Assembly (NCBI GenBank): GCA_963839515.1
Contig: CAWIVN010000023.1
Span: forward strand, 496,001 to 560,000
Direction: 5' to 3'
DNA from: Fredericiella sp963839515
GTDB taxonomy: Bacteria; Chloroflexota; Anaerolineae; Caldilineales; Caldilineaceae
Length of the DNA stretch: 64,000 bases
In this document: piece after piece, positions 33,218 through 41,736 of the stretch
How positions within the stretch are numbered: position 1 is the first letter of the stretch
How the letters are laid out: every line of letters starts with the position of its first letter
Translations under genes and position numbers: made by a program
The notes under the pieces: model-generated
Seen by the model: only the letters and a program-made list of their open reading frames with translations
Told to the model about the DNA's origin: nothing
The model's database searches: none

Positions 33218-33541
33218 AGGTGCATTACCCGGGTGCTGCGAACGGACCATTGTCGTCGCTCACTTCGCAGCTTGCAGTACCCGGTTCACGCTCCGCCCGC
33301 CGCCTGGCCGCGGCCCGCATTGCGCCGCAGGTTTCTCTAGCGTACCAAAACCAAAAGGTCCGCCGCTGCCCATCACGATGTGCTGCGGCCTAACATAGCG
33401 CCCTCGCTGCGTCTTCACCACGCCCTCGTTGCGCCGGTTGCGGTCCCCCCTTCCCCTACACCGGCCTGTGCCAGGCGCTGCCCCCATCAACCACTCTACA
33501 TCGAACTCAGTGGGGCAGCGTCGGGCACACATTTCAAATCC
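33218..33541. other. Interval with one doubtful reverse ORF
   Basis: 324 bp between the DUF2513 gene and the PD40 gene. A 90-residue reverse ORF (33260-33532) starts 10 bp after the PD40 stop and contains a QRGRYVRPQHIVMGSGGPFG stretch that looks protein-like, but its N-terminal half is compositionally random. I cannot support it as a gene. Confidence 0.3.
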
Positions 33542-34423
33542 TTACCAACTCCAGGCGATCTGCTCCTCCAACCACCCGTTGTTTAGATAATCCGGCTCAA
33601 ACTGTACCCGTCCGTCTACCGGCCCGGGCAGCATTGCCAACATTCGTTCGTTGCCGCCGTTGGCATCCATGACCCATAAGGCCCACTGGCCGCTGCGATC
33701 GCTCACAAACGCAATCGAGTTTCCGTCGGGCGACCAGGCCGGCAGGCCATCGCGTGCGGAATCCTCGGTCAGGCGCCGTACGTTGCCGCCCTGCGTGTCC
33801 ACACTGTAAATATCCCAGTTGCCGTCCCCATCCGCGCTCATATAGGCGATCGTGCCGTTGTCCGGCGCCGCCGCAATGGCGCCGATCGACGGTGTGCTAA
33901 AGAACGCGCGCTGGTTGGTGGCGTCGCCGTTCATCAGCCAGAGTTGGTCCGTTTCCCCTGTCGTGTAAAATGTAATTTGGCCATCGGCCATCCAGTCTGG
34001 GTCCTCTCCAAACAGGCCGCCTGCGCCCCACTCCCACGCACGGTGGTTTTGCTCGTCTGTCCATACGTAATAGATGCGGCTGAGTCGGTCCCCCTGGCGA
34101 TAAGTTGAAAAGACGATCTTGGTCTTATCCGGTGAAAACGAAGGCAATACGTCTTCCAGCTTGTCCGTCACGCGCAGCGCATTCGACCCGTCGCTGTTGG
34201 CGACTACGATCCCGCGGTCGTCGCGCTGCCAGTGCCGGTATGCCAACAGGGTACCGTCGTCGCTCAGCGCCGGCGAGCTTGCGTTCTCGACCACCAGGCG
34301 CAAGTTGGCGCCGTTCGCATCCACCATCCACACGTTGTAAATCTGTCGTTCGGCGTCAAACACCGGCACGGCGATCTTCCCCGCCAGCGGGCCGGGGGCC
34401 GGGCTTACGGTTCCCGCCGACAC
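33542..34423 (-). CDS. PD40/TolB-like beta-propeller domain (3' part of a frameshifted secreted protein)
   Basis: Open frame of 293 residues, opening with a linker (SPAPGPLAGKIAVPVFDAER) followed by repeated propeller blades of WD40-like PD40 type (PALSDDGTLLAYRHW, PSFSPDKTKIVFSTYRQGD, PAWSPDGNSIAFVSDRSGQW). It has no signal peptide of its own. The upstream ORF (34356-35003) supplies a signal peptide and an SH3b domain in another frame; removal of one G from GGGG at 34424-34427 would join both into one ~485-residue protein. Probably cell-surface binding. Real lesion or sequencing error cannot be decided here. Confidence 0.82.
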   Translation of the reverse strand: MSAGTVSPAPGPLAGKIAVPVFDAERQIYNVWMVDANGANLRLVVENASSPALSDDGTLLAYRHWQRDDRGIVVANSDGSNALRVTDKLEDVLPSFSPDKTKIVFSTYRQGDRLSRIYYVWTDEQNHRAWEWGAGGLFGEDPDWMADGQITFYTTGETDQLWLMNGDATNQRAFFSTPSIGAIAAAPDNGTIAYMSADGDGNWDIYSVDTQGGNVRRLTEDSARDGLPAWSPDGNSIAFVSDRSGQWALWVMDANGGNERMLAMLPGPVDGRVQFEPDYLNNGWLEEQIAWSW

Positions 34424-35003
34424 GGGGCGCCGCCGTACCGGCGGGCTTTGCCTTGCTCATGACGCTTGAAACCGGCAGCTGCGCCACGGGCGTATTGGTT
34501 GTCGCGTAGCTGGTCGAGATCCAGCCAACGTCACCGCCTGGACCCGCAAATTCGACCAACAGCCATTTGCTGCTGGCGTCGCGCCCCACCACGTTCACCG
34601 CCTGCCCATTGGCCAGCCGCGCCACGATCGGGTAGTTTGCCCCTGGCCCGCTGCGCACGCGCAGCCGCACGCCCTCACTGGTCCGCACCGTCGCCGTGCT
34701 CCCGCCGCTTTCCCCCGCCGCAGTCGTAGCTTTCGGCGCCGCGGTGGCTGTAACAGTAGCTGTGACGGTTGCTGTCGCCGCGACCTTGTTTGCCGCCACC
34801 GTGTTGGTCGCCTCTGGTGTGACGGCCAGGGTCGGCACAGCCGTTGCCGTGACCGTGACCGTCTCCGTAACGGTAGCCGTCGCGCCGGCACCGGGCGTGG
34901 CGGTCGCATCCGTCTGCGCCGCGCTCGGTAACGGCGCCAGCAGCCCGACCAGCAGCAACAGCGCCGCACCCGGTACGAATAGGCGAAGAATGCCTGCTCT
35001 CAT
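34356..35003 (-). CDS. Secreted SH3b-domain protein (5' part of frameshifted PD40 protein)
   Basis: Starts at ATG 35003 with GGGAG 7 bp upstream. Signal peptide (RLFVPGAALLLLVGLLAPL, cleavage near PSAAQ), then a long Thr/Ala/Val linker with repeated TATVT units, then a bacterial SH3 domain (VRTSEGVRLRVRSGPGANYP, NVVGRDASSKWLLVEF, VGWISTSYA). The last ~25 residues are out of frame (Arg/Gly/Pro-rich) because of an apparent 1-base insertion in a G4 run at 34424. Divergent from the sensor kinase at 35155, whose signalling it might influence; that is inference. Confidence 0.8.
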   Translation of the reverse strand: MRAGILRLFVPGAALLLLVGLLAPLPSAAQTDATATPGAGATATVTETVTVTATAVPTLAVTPEATNTVAANKVAATATVTATVTATAAPKATTAAGESGGSTATVRTSEGVRLRVRSGPGANYPIVARLANGQAVNVVGRDASSKWLLVEFAGPGGDVGWISTSYATTNTPVAQLPVSSVMSKAKPAGTAAPRVGGNRKPGPRPAGGEDRRAGV

Positions 35004-35080
35004 AGTACATCTCCCTTGCATAACTACGATGAATAATAAAAGCAACTTCTATAACCAGACGCTGCCGCCCGGCGGATATA

Positions 35081-35108
35081 TTGACACAGCGGCGGGCGGC
35101 GATATATT
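35081..35108 (+). promoter_or_regulatory. Promoter of the two-component operon
   Basis: TTGACA (35081-35086), 16-bp spacer, TATATT (35103-35108), about 47 bp before the histidine kinase start. Direct repeats GGCGGATATATTG and GGCGATATATTG flank it (about 35072 and 35098). Confidence 0.6.
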
Positions 35109-35154
35109 GTTACGTGGCAGTGTTTGCGCTGTGCCCGTGAGACTGTCCCCTTCT

Positions 35155-37374
35155 ATGAACGCTATAACTGATTTTTTCGTTCGCAATATCGTCGTCGTCT
35201 TTTTCTTCTATGGCATGGCCTTCTTTGTCATGGGGATGGCCTTGCTGTTTGTTGGACGGCGCACCTCGCAGCTGCGGTTTGCGCTTGCCGTGGTGCCGTT
35301 GGCTGTGTTTGGCCTCCTCCATGCGGCGCACGAATGGTATGAGATGTTTCAAAAGGTGGCCGCCGGCGCCGTCGCGCTGCCTCCCGGTGTGGTCGAAGAA
35401 ACCGTACGCCTGCTCCTGCTCTCCTCCTCGTTTATAGCCCTGCTGGTGTTCGCCCTCGTGCTGCTTACCGGCGCCGGCACGCCGCGTCGTCGCATCTACC
35501 TGCCGGTGTTGATAATTGTCCTGCTCTGGCTCTTGGGTACTGCCGTACTCGCCGTCCGTTATCAGCTCTCCCCGCTTGCTACGATCGGGCTGGCCGACAG
35601 CTTGTCCCGCTACAGCATCGGCATTCCCGCTGCCTTGCTCGGCGCCTGGGCGCTGATGACCCAGCAGCGCATCTTCCGTGAACAGGACATGCCCCAGTTC
35701 GGCCGTGACCTCGTATGGGCCGCCGCCGCCTTGCTCCTCTACGGCGTGATCGGCCAGATCTTTGTCAAAGAGAGCTTACTCTTTCCCTCTCACCTGTTTA
35801 GCCAGGCCAACTTCCTGGCCTGGTTTGGCGTCCCCGTCCAGCTCTTTCGTGCTGTCATGGCCGCCGCGCTGACCTTTTTCCTTCTGCGTGCCTTGCGTGC
35901 CTTTGACGTCGAAGAGAGACGGCGCCTGGAACAAGCCAATCAAGCCAAGCTGGCCGTCCAGACCGCTGCGCTCGAGGCCGAACGCCGCACCGGCCGCCAG
36001 ATGGAACAGCTTAACTTCGAGCTGCGTCTCGCCGCCCACAAGTTGTCCTTGCTGCTCGACCTCTCCAATCTGCTGGATGCGCCTCTGCCGCTTGCCCAAC
36101 GGCTCGACGAGGCGCTGCAGCGCATCGTGCAGAGCCTGCCTTTCTCCGAGGCCGGCATGATTCTGCTTGCCGCCCCAACTGTGCCGGCCGCAGGGGCCGC
36201 CGCCGGTATGGCCGTCGCCGCGGCTCACAACGGGCAGGCGTCGCGCCTGCAGCGGCCGCACGTCGCCGCGATCGTCGGTTTTGACGCCATGCAGGAGGAC
36301 GAGTGCAGCCCTGAAGAGTCGATTGCCGAGGACCTGGGCAGGCAGAGCATCGTCCAAGCGCGGCCGCTTTGCCTGCACCTGGATAACCGCGTCATGGAGT
36401 TTGAGCTCGATGTGCCGCCGGAAAGCAACGAGTGCCGCCGCCAGGCCAGCCCCACCCGCGCCATCGCCCTGCCCTTCACGGCGAGCTCGCGCGTGATCGG
36501 CAGCCTGGTGCTGGCGCGCTGCCCCGCCGAGGCCTATCGCCTTGCCGCCACCGAGCCTGCGTTGATGGCCGGCATCTCCCAGCAGCTGGGGCTGTCCGTC
36601 GCCAACGCTCTTCTCCAGGAGCAGGCGCAGGAACGTGAACAGGTGCTGGGCGAGCTACTCCACCAGGTGGTCGGCGCCCAGGAAGCCGAGCGCCAGCGCA
36701 TCGCCCGCGAGCTGCACGACGCCACCGGCCAGTCGCTCACCGCCATCAGCCTCGGCCTGCGCGGGGTGGAGAACTACCTGGTCCAGGCCACCTCCGCCGA
36801 CGACCCGCGCGTGCTCATCCACCAGGTCAAAGAGCTGCGCTCGTTTGGTCAAAACGCGTTGGGCGAGCTGCGCAACCTGATCTCGGATCTGCGCCCGCCC
36901 CAGCTCGACGATCTGGGCCTGGCCGCAGCCTTGCGCTGGTACGTCCAATCCTACGAACAGCGCCGCCAGATTGCCATGCACTTTCGCGTCGAAGGCGACG
37001 ACAGCCGCCTGCCTGCCGAATATCGCACGGTGCTCTTCCGCATCGCCCAGGAGGCGCTCACCAACATCGCCAAGCACGCCCAGGCGACCAGCGCCGAGGT
37101 AAGCCTGGCGGTGGAACGGCACGAAGTGCGGCTTGACGTGCGTGATGACGGCTGCGGCTTTGACCCCCAACTCGTGGCAAAACTGGAGACCGATCGCCAG
37201 GCAGGCTGGGGGCTGGTCGGCATTCGCGAGCGCGCCCTCCTGCTCGGCGGTGTCTGCCGTATCGACACGTCTCCCGGCGCCGGCACGCACCTGCAGGTGA
37301 CCGTGCCGCTGCCCGACAGGATTGCTGCAGCCGTACCTGCCATACCTGCCAATGAAGACGAGTGGGAAAGATGA
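35155..37374 (+). CDS. Membrane sensor histidine kinase, NarL-type partner (HisKA_3)
   Basis: 739 residues from ATG 35155; the ORF is open much further upstream, but that part overlaps the promoter and SH3b gene. N-terminal 6-7 TM helices (about 5-240), a coiled-coil linker (VEERRRLEQANQAKLAVQ), a GAF-like domain (about 300-480), then HisKA_3 dimerisation with phospho-acceptor His521 in RIARELHDATGQSLTAI, and HATPase_c with TVLFRIAQEALTNIAKHAQA, VRDDGCGFDP and GWGLVGIRERALLLGG. It signals to the response regulator encoded 50 bp downstream. Confidence 0.93.
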   Translation: MNAITDFFVRNIVVVFFFYGMAFFVMGMALLFVGRRTSQLRFALAVVPLAVFGLLHAAHEWYEMFQKVAAGAVALPPGVVEETVRLLLLSSSFIALLVFALVLLTGAGTPRRRIYLPVLIIVLLWLLGTAVLAVRYQLSPLATIGLADSLSRYSIGIPAALLGAWALMTQQRIFREQDMPQFGRDLVWAAAALLLYGVIGQIFVKESLLFPSHLFSQANFLAWFGVPVQLFRAVMAAALTFFLLRALRAFDVEERRRLEQANQAKLAVQTAALEAERRTGRQMEQLNFELRLAAHKLSLLLDLSNLLDAPLPLAQRLDEALQRIVQSLPFSEAGMILLAAPTVPAAGAAAGMAVAAAHNGQASRLQRPHVAAIVGFDAMQEDECSPEESIAEDLGRQSIVQARPLCLHLDNRVMEFELDVPPESNECRRQASPTRAIALPFTASSRVIGSLVLARCPAEAYRLAATEPALMAGISQQLGLSVANALLQEQAQEREQVLGELLHQVVGAQEAERQRIARELHDATGQSLTAISLGLRGVENYLVQATSADDPRVLIHQVKELRSFGQNALGELRNLISDLRPPQLDDLGLAAALRWYVQSYEQRRQIAMHFRVEGDDSRLPAEYRTVLFRIAQEALTNIAKHAQATSAEVSLAVERHEVRLDVRDDGCGFDPQLVAKLETDRQAGWGLVGIRERALLLGGVCRIDTSPGAGTHLQVTVPLPDRIAAAVPAIPANEDEWER

Positions 37375-37424
37375 CCAGACAAGATGACTGAAAAAGCCAA
37401 TTCTGCAAGGATGATGACACGCTT

Positions 37425-38105
37425 ATGAGTGCGCAACAACCGGTCAAACTGCTGCTGGTGGATGACCACCCCATCGTGCGTTCCGGGCTGCGCATGCTGT
37501 TCCTCGCCGAGCCCACCATGACGATCGTGGGGGAGGCGGACAGCGGCGAGGCCGCCGTGGAGGCCGTGCAGCGTCTCAAACCCGACGTCGTCATTATGGA
37601 TGTGGCCATGCCGGGCATGAACGGCATCGAGGCCACGCGCCGCATCAAGGCCGCCTATCCCGAAACGGCCGTGCTGGCGCTCACGATGTACGAGGACGAG
37701 CAGTACTTCTTTGAAATGCTGCACGCCGGCGCATCCGGCTACATCCCCAAGCGTGCGGCCCCCGACGATCTGGTCTCGGCCATCAAGGTGGTCGCCGAAG
37801 GCAACGTCTTTCTCTATTCCACCCTCGCCCGCTTTCTCATCAAGGACATGGCCGATCGCTCTGCCGGAGCCGATACGCGCGGCGCGCCCGGGGAGAGCGA
37901 GGATGTGCTGACCGCGCGCGAGCGCGAGGTGCTCACCTGCATCGCCGAAGGCATGACGACCCGTGAAATAGCCGAATCCCTGGTCATCAGCGCCAAAACC
38001 GTCGAGCGCCACCGCGAAAACATCATGGCCAAGCTCGACATGCACAACCGCGTCGAGCTCGTAAAATACGCCATCAAAAAAGGCCTCATCGCCGAGCACG
38101 ACTAA
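37425..38105 (+). CDS. NarL/FixJ-family response regulator
   Basis: 226 residues. REC domain: acidic pair Asp13-Asp14, phospho-acceptor Asp59 in VVIMDVAMPGMNG, conserved Thr/Ser region LALTMYEDEQYF and Lys in GYIPKRAAPDDL. C-terminal LuxR HTH (LTAREREVLTCIAEGMTTRE, ISAKTVERHRENIMAKLDMH). Cognate of the upstream kinase. Probable targets include the following Cys-rich membrane genes. Confidence 0.95.
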   Translation: MSAQQPVKLLLVDDHPIVRSGLRMLFLAEPTMTIVGEADSGEAAVEAVQRLKPDVVIMDVAMPGMNGIEATRRIKAAYPETAVLALTMYEDEQYFFEMLHAGASGYIPKRAAPDDLVSAIKVVAEGNVFLYSTLARFLIKDMADRSAGADTRGAPGESEDVLTAREREVLTCIAEGMTTREIAESLVISAKTVERHRENIMAKLDMHNRVELVKYAIKKGLIAEHD

Positions 38106-38264
38106 TCCCGCCGCGCGCGCCGCCCCACCCTGGGGTATCCACCCCAAGCCAAAGATGGGGCAGCCTATGGGGCAGCCGCCCGATGGCATTCCACCTGTGG
38201 ACGTGATACCTTCTTAGCAGGCGCTGACAGCAGATTGTCGGTCGCCGCGCTGAGGAGATGAGTC

Positions 38265-38651
38265 ATGGATTCGGTGTTCGAAGTCGTTGCCGTCGCAGGT
38301 CTATTGTTGGTACGCCTGGGAATTCCCCTCGCCGTCACGGTCTTCATCACTTGGAGTCTGCGCCGTCTCGACGCCCGTTGGCAAGCCGAGGCCGAAGCGC
38401 GCCAGGCCACCGCCGAGGTCACCGCCGGCCGTGTAGCGCCTGTCGCCTTCAAGGCTCCCCAGGCCCTCGCCACCCCCTGCTGGCAGCTGCGCCACTGCAG
38501 CGAAGCCACTCGTGCTACCTGTACCGCCGCCAAAGAGACGGCCCTTCCCTGTTGGATGGCCCGCCTGCGCGCCGACGGTCGTCTCCCCGGCCCCTGTTAC
38601 AGTTGTGCCCTTTTCCGCTTGCGCCCTCGTCTCGAGGCGGTGCCACTATGA
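38265..38651 (+). CDS. Small membrane-anchored Cys-rich (two-CW-like) protein
   Basis: 128 residues. One N-terminal TM helix (about 7-30), a short Ala-rich coiled segment, then a soluble domain with six Cys (72, 78, 86, 96, 111, 114) in the pattern CWQLRHC...C...CW...CYSC. Repeated CW pairs resemble two-CW type zinc or iron-sulfur modules, suggesting a redox- or metal-binding site facing the cytoplasm. It lies 160 bp after the response regulator and overlaps the next tiny gene by 4 bp. Function unknown; family membership uncertain. Confidence 0.75.
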   Translation: MDSVFEVVAVAGLLLVRLGIPLAVTVFITWSLRRLDARWQAEAEARQATAEVTAGRVAPVAFKAPQALATPCWQLRHCSEATRATCTAAKETALPCWMARLRADGRLPGPCYSCALFRLRPRLEAVPL

Positions 38652-38734
38652 CCCAATACAGTCCCCTGCTCGCCATCGCTGCAGCAGCCGCGATTCTCTT
38701 CTTCTGCATCGGCCTGACCTTGCTGGCCGGCTAA
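38648..38734 (+). CDS. 28-residue single-TM peptide, translationally coupled
   Basis: ATG 38648 overlaps the stop of the Cys-rich protein gene (ATGA). The product is MTQYSPLLAIA followed by a hydrophobic helix rich in Ala, Leu, Ile and Phe, ending LLAG; essentially one membrane span. Size and coupling suggest a small membrane-protein partner of the upstream protein. Such genes are usually missed by automatic annotation. Support is positional and compositional only. Confidence 0.5.
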   Translation: MTQYSPLLAIAAAAAILFFCIGLTLLAG

Positions 38735-39252
38735 TCGCTGCCCTCGCCGCAGCCACGCCCCTATCTGCGCAAAGCAGCAGTTGCGCTTGCCGGCGCTGCC
38801 AGGTCTGGCGCAGTGGCTCGCCCTCGCGTTGCCAACTGGCACCTGGTTGCGTCACAGTCTGCTGCTACTCTACATGAGCAACTCCCTGGACGCGGGGACT
38901 ACCGCGATAAATGTCAGGTAAGTGTCAAATTTCGCCCCGGCAATATGGTTTATTATTCAGAAAAGCGCACTGGTCTTCGGTCACCGCCAATTGACTCTTG
39001 CCAGTTGCCTATCATTGCTTTACAATCGTCATAAGGTTTCACGATTCTACAGATACTTCCCCGAATGTGACTCCCGGAACGGCTCGATCATGCTCTGTTC
39101 CAGAGCCGTCCAAAGCTAAGGGGAGCGGATGCGCCCGGACGCGTGACCCATGCCGCTAAAAATGTAAATGCTTGCGGCGTCTGCGCCAGAGAACTTGGCT
39201 GCAGTCAGTTGTGACCTTACGCGGATCGCATAAAGTTGGAATACGAACACGA
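38735..39252. other. Gene-free interval with a possible promoter
   Basis: 518 bp. No supported coding region. AT-rich patch at 38940-39060 contains TTGCCA (38999-39004), 16-bp spacer, TACAAT (39021-39026), a plausible promoter facing the DUF262 remnant. The rest shows no recognisable structure. Confidence 0.4.
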
Positions 39253-39549
39253 ATGGAAAGTCGAGAGTCTGCGCGAAAGCGACTGAAGCCAAGTTACTGA
39301 ACCTCCTGCAAAAATCCGGCCAGTTCATTATCCCCATCTACCAACGCAACTACAGTTGGACGCCCAAACAGTGTGAGCAGCTTTGGCACGATGTTCTGTG
39401 CGCTGGGCGCAGCGAGGCGATTCGCGGCCATTTTGTCGGCTCGATTGTCTATGTGGAAAAAGGACTGTACTCTGTTTCGTCAATTCCACAGCTGCTTGTG
39501 ATCGATGGGCAGCAGCGGCTTACCACCGTCTCCCTGCTGGTTGCTCGAA
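39253..39549 (+). pseudogene. DUF262 (GmrS/ParB-like) N-terminal fragment
   Basis: The frame around 39270-39549 reads KATEAKLLNLLQKSGQFIIP, then IYQRNYSW, HFVGSIVYVEKG and LLVIDGQQRLTTVSLLV. IPIYQRNYSW and DGQQRLTT are the hallmark motifs of DUF262, the nucleotide-hydrolysing domain of GmrSD-type (type IV) restriction enzymes and related defence proteins. The start is lost: the only nearby ATG (39253) is out of frame, and after about 95 residues the homology stops where an IS4-type remnant begins. DUF1524 and the rest of a normal ~600-residue protein are absent. A dead defence gene. Confidence 0.75.
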
Positions 39550-39654
39550 CTGCTTGGCCCCCCGCCAGCTCTCCGTCCGGCTGTTGCTTCAGGCGTTGCG
39601 CCGTCCTGCCAATCCGTCTCGCGCTAATCCGTCTCGCGCCAATCCATCTCCTGC

Positions 39655-40248
39655 CGCCAGTGGCAGGGAACCGGTCGTTGTTTCAGAGACGGCGCCAGTT
39701 GCATCGACTGTACGCTGCTGGCTTGGTGGGGTGAGCAGTATGACGAACCCTGGTTTGTCCTCACCGACTTGCCGCCCAGCGCCTGCTCGGTTACCTGGTA
39801 TGGCTTGCGCGCCTGGTGCAAGCAGGGCTTCAAATGCAACAAACGCGGCGGTTGGCAGTGGCAACTCACCCGGGTGCACCATCCCCGCCGCGCAGCCCGC
39901 CTGTGGCTTGCCCTTGCCACCTTCTGGACTGTCGCCGTCGCCTCCGACCTCGAGTCCGGCACTTATCTCCAAGATCCCCAGTTGCCCGACTGGCGCACGC
40001 TGTTGTGCCTGACTGCCGCACATACGCCATAACGCCCCAGCCAGTTCAGCCAACCGGGCCGACCGGGCCGACCGGGCCGACCGATCCGGCTCCTGCGCCT
40101 TGGCCGTCTTGGGATCCTGGCCCAGGCCATTGCTCATCGCACCTTGCCCTTGCCTCTCACGCTTCAGCCTGAACCCTGGCCCCTCCCACCCCCAGTGCCA
40201 AAACGCCGCCGTTCTCGCTCCTACACCCCTGCCCTTGAGCATTTATGA
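39655..40248 (+). pseudogene. IS4-type transposase C-terminal remnant
   Basis: In one frame: CTLLAWWGEQYDEPWFVLTD, then LPPSACSVTWYGLRAWCKQG, then FKCNKRGGWQWQLTRVHHP and RAARLWLALA, which is the familiar end of DDE transposases of the IS4 group (Y-(2)-R-(3)-E region, RGGWQW). An in-frame TAA at 40030 interrupts it; the frame then resumes through a GRP-encoding tandem repeat to LLRLGRLGILAQAIAHRTLP and EPWP and stops at 40246. The N-terminal half of the transposase is missing. Confidence 0.7.
40052..40087 (+). repeat. 9-bp tandem repeat GACCGGGCC
   Basis: About four head-to-tail units (AACCGGGCC, GACCGGGCC, GACCGGGCC, GACCGATCC) inside the transposase remnant, encoding Gly-Arg-Pro repeats in its frame. 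It looks like slippage expansion in dead sequence. Confidence 0.6.
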
Positions 40249-40384
40249 AAAACCTACCCCCGAAAGCCCCTCCTCCAGGCGGTGTCCCGGAGGAGGTGTC
40301 CCGGACGTACAAGGCCGTTGCAGCCCCTGGTTCAGCTCGGGCCAGACGACGCCAGACACTGCCACGCAAGGCCTGGCGGGAGCA

Positions 40385-41461
40385 TCAGCCTTTGTTCATA
40401 CCGAACACGAACGGCTTCGCCTTCTTGAGCCGGCCGGTCACGTCGCCGTTGAGCGAGAAAATTTCCTTCTCGACCTGCAATTCCATCTCGGGCATCCCCT
40501 TGCTGAAGTCGAGCTCTGAGTAGTCGATCCAGACCACGTTGGGTGCGTAGGTGCTCTCAAAGTAGTAGCGCCCACCCGTCAGGTCGATCACGGTCCGGAA
40601 GATAGTGCTGGCGACGTTTGGCCGGTCCGGGTCGCCTGTGCCAAAGGGGACCGAAACGTTCCGGATGACACTGAATATGTATGCCGCACCTTCCGCGCGG
40701 CTGGTCGGCTGCGGCAGGCCGTTAGCGTAATACGCCGCACGCACAAACCGGTCTGACGGGGTCCGCTCGCCGGGCAGGGGCTCGTCTCCGCCGAACGTGC
40801 GGTACTTCTTCAGGTTCTCGATCTGCTTGTCATAGGTCGGCTCGTTGGTCATCACGGTGAACCGCTTGTCGTGATAGATCCTCGCCTTGCCCTCCATGTA
40901 CTCGATTACGGCAGAGTCGCCGGACTTGTCCGCGAGGGAAATGTGCACTAAGGTCGGGTAGCCATTCGGCAGGATCAGTGGCTCGATCTGAAATGCAAAC
41001 GACTTTTGCGCTTCGACGGCTTCGGCAACCGTGGCGTAGTTGTCCAGGTAGTACTGCACCCATTGCATGATGCCGATGGCTTCGAGCTTGGGATCTCGCT
41101 CGCCGAAGGCTGCTTCCTCGGCCAGATACAAGGCGTGGCCGCTCAAGCCCTTTTCGTTGACGCCCTCATGCGTGCCCGAGTTGTAGGCCGTGAGGACGAG
41201 GCTTCCATACTTCGAAGTCCACTTGTGGGGATTCTCGGCCACCGCCCCGCGTCGTGCGATCCCGCGCGGATACATCCGGAAGCCGGAGTCGGCGCGTTCC
41301 GTCCAGTCCTGGGTTCGGCCCACGAACACCTGCTCATCTCCGGCGCCCCAGAGGACGCGCGAACATGCGCACGCGGCGCGCTGCCGTGCGAGCAGGCCTG
41401 CAGCCAGGCCAACCATGACGCCGAGCGCTGATCTGGTAACGGTACTGTTCTTGATCTTCAT
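40385..41461 (-). CDS. Secreted linear amide C-N hydrolase (choloylglycine hydrolase/penicillin V acylase family)
   Basis: 358 residues from ATG 41461 (AGGAG upstream); the longer ORF runs into the IS3 fragment. Signal peptide (ALGVMVGLAAGLLA), then a Cys at the mature N-terminus (CACSRVLWGAGDEQVFVGRT) as in Ntn-hydrolases, where Cys is the nucleophile. Other family features: DW pair in RTQDW, ALYLAEEAAFGE, SAVIEYMEGKARIYHD, MTNEPTYDKQIENLKKYRTF. It would hydrolyse bile-salt-like, penicillin V or acyl-homoserine-lactone amides outside the cytoplasm. Substrate uncertain. Confidence 0.9.
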   Translation of the reverse strand: MKIKNSTVTRSALGVMVGLAAGLLARQRAACACSRVLWGAGDEQVFVGRTQDWTERADSGFRMYPRGIARRGAVAENPHKWTSKYGSLVLTAYNSGTHEGVNEKGLSGHALYLAEEAAFGERDPKLEAIGIMQWVQYYLDNYATVAEAVEAQKSFAFQIEPLILPNGYPTLVHISLADKSGDSAVIEYMEGKARIYHDKRFTVMTNEPTYDKQIENLKKYRTFGGDEPLPGERTPSDRFVRAAYYANGLPQPTSRAEGAAYIFSVIRNVSVPFGTGDPDRPNVASTIFRTVIDLTGGRYYFESTYAPNVVWIDYSELDFSKGMPEMELQVEKEIFSLNGDVTGRLKKAKPFVFGMNKG

Positions 41462-41484
41462 CCTGTGACTCCTCTCGTAGTCAG

Positions 41485-41730
41485 TCAATCCTGAATCTTT
41501 GGTGATAGGTGCAGCTGCCTCTTTCGTGCTGCCAAGCATACATAGGTTGGTGGAGCTTGGGGATTATGGCTGAACAATTCCGGCAGCCACGTCAACGCAA
41601 TTCGCTTCCACTCTTTGAGTTGCGTCGGATGGATACCCGTTTCCGATGCCAGCTGACTCACCCTCTTCTCTTCTTTGAGCAGTTCTTGTACGACTTCGGC
41701 CTTATAGGTTGCACTGCACTGTTTGCGCAT
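41485..41730 (-). pseudogene. IS3-family OrfA fragment
   Basis: 81-residue ORF whose first ~50 residues (YKAEVVQELLKEEKRVSQLA, ETGIHPTQLKEWKRIAL, LPELF) are the HTH of IS3-type OrfA transposases. After LPELFSHN the similarity ends, while intact OrfA proteins continue through a leucine zipper to about 90-100 residues and are followed by OrfB. Neither is present, so this is a remnant left upstream of the Ntn-hydrolase gene. Confidence 0.75.
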
Positions 41731-41736
41731 GGTAGT

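Noticed and set aside
33260..33532. 90-residue reverse ORF after the PD40 gene
   Set aside because: Only a short stretch looks protein-like; start and N-terminal half are not convincing.
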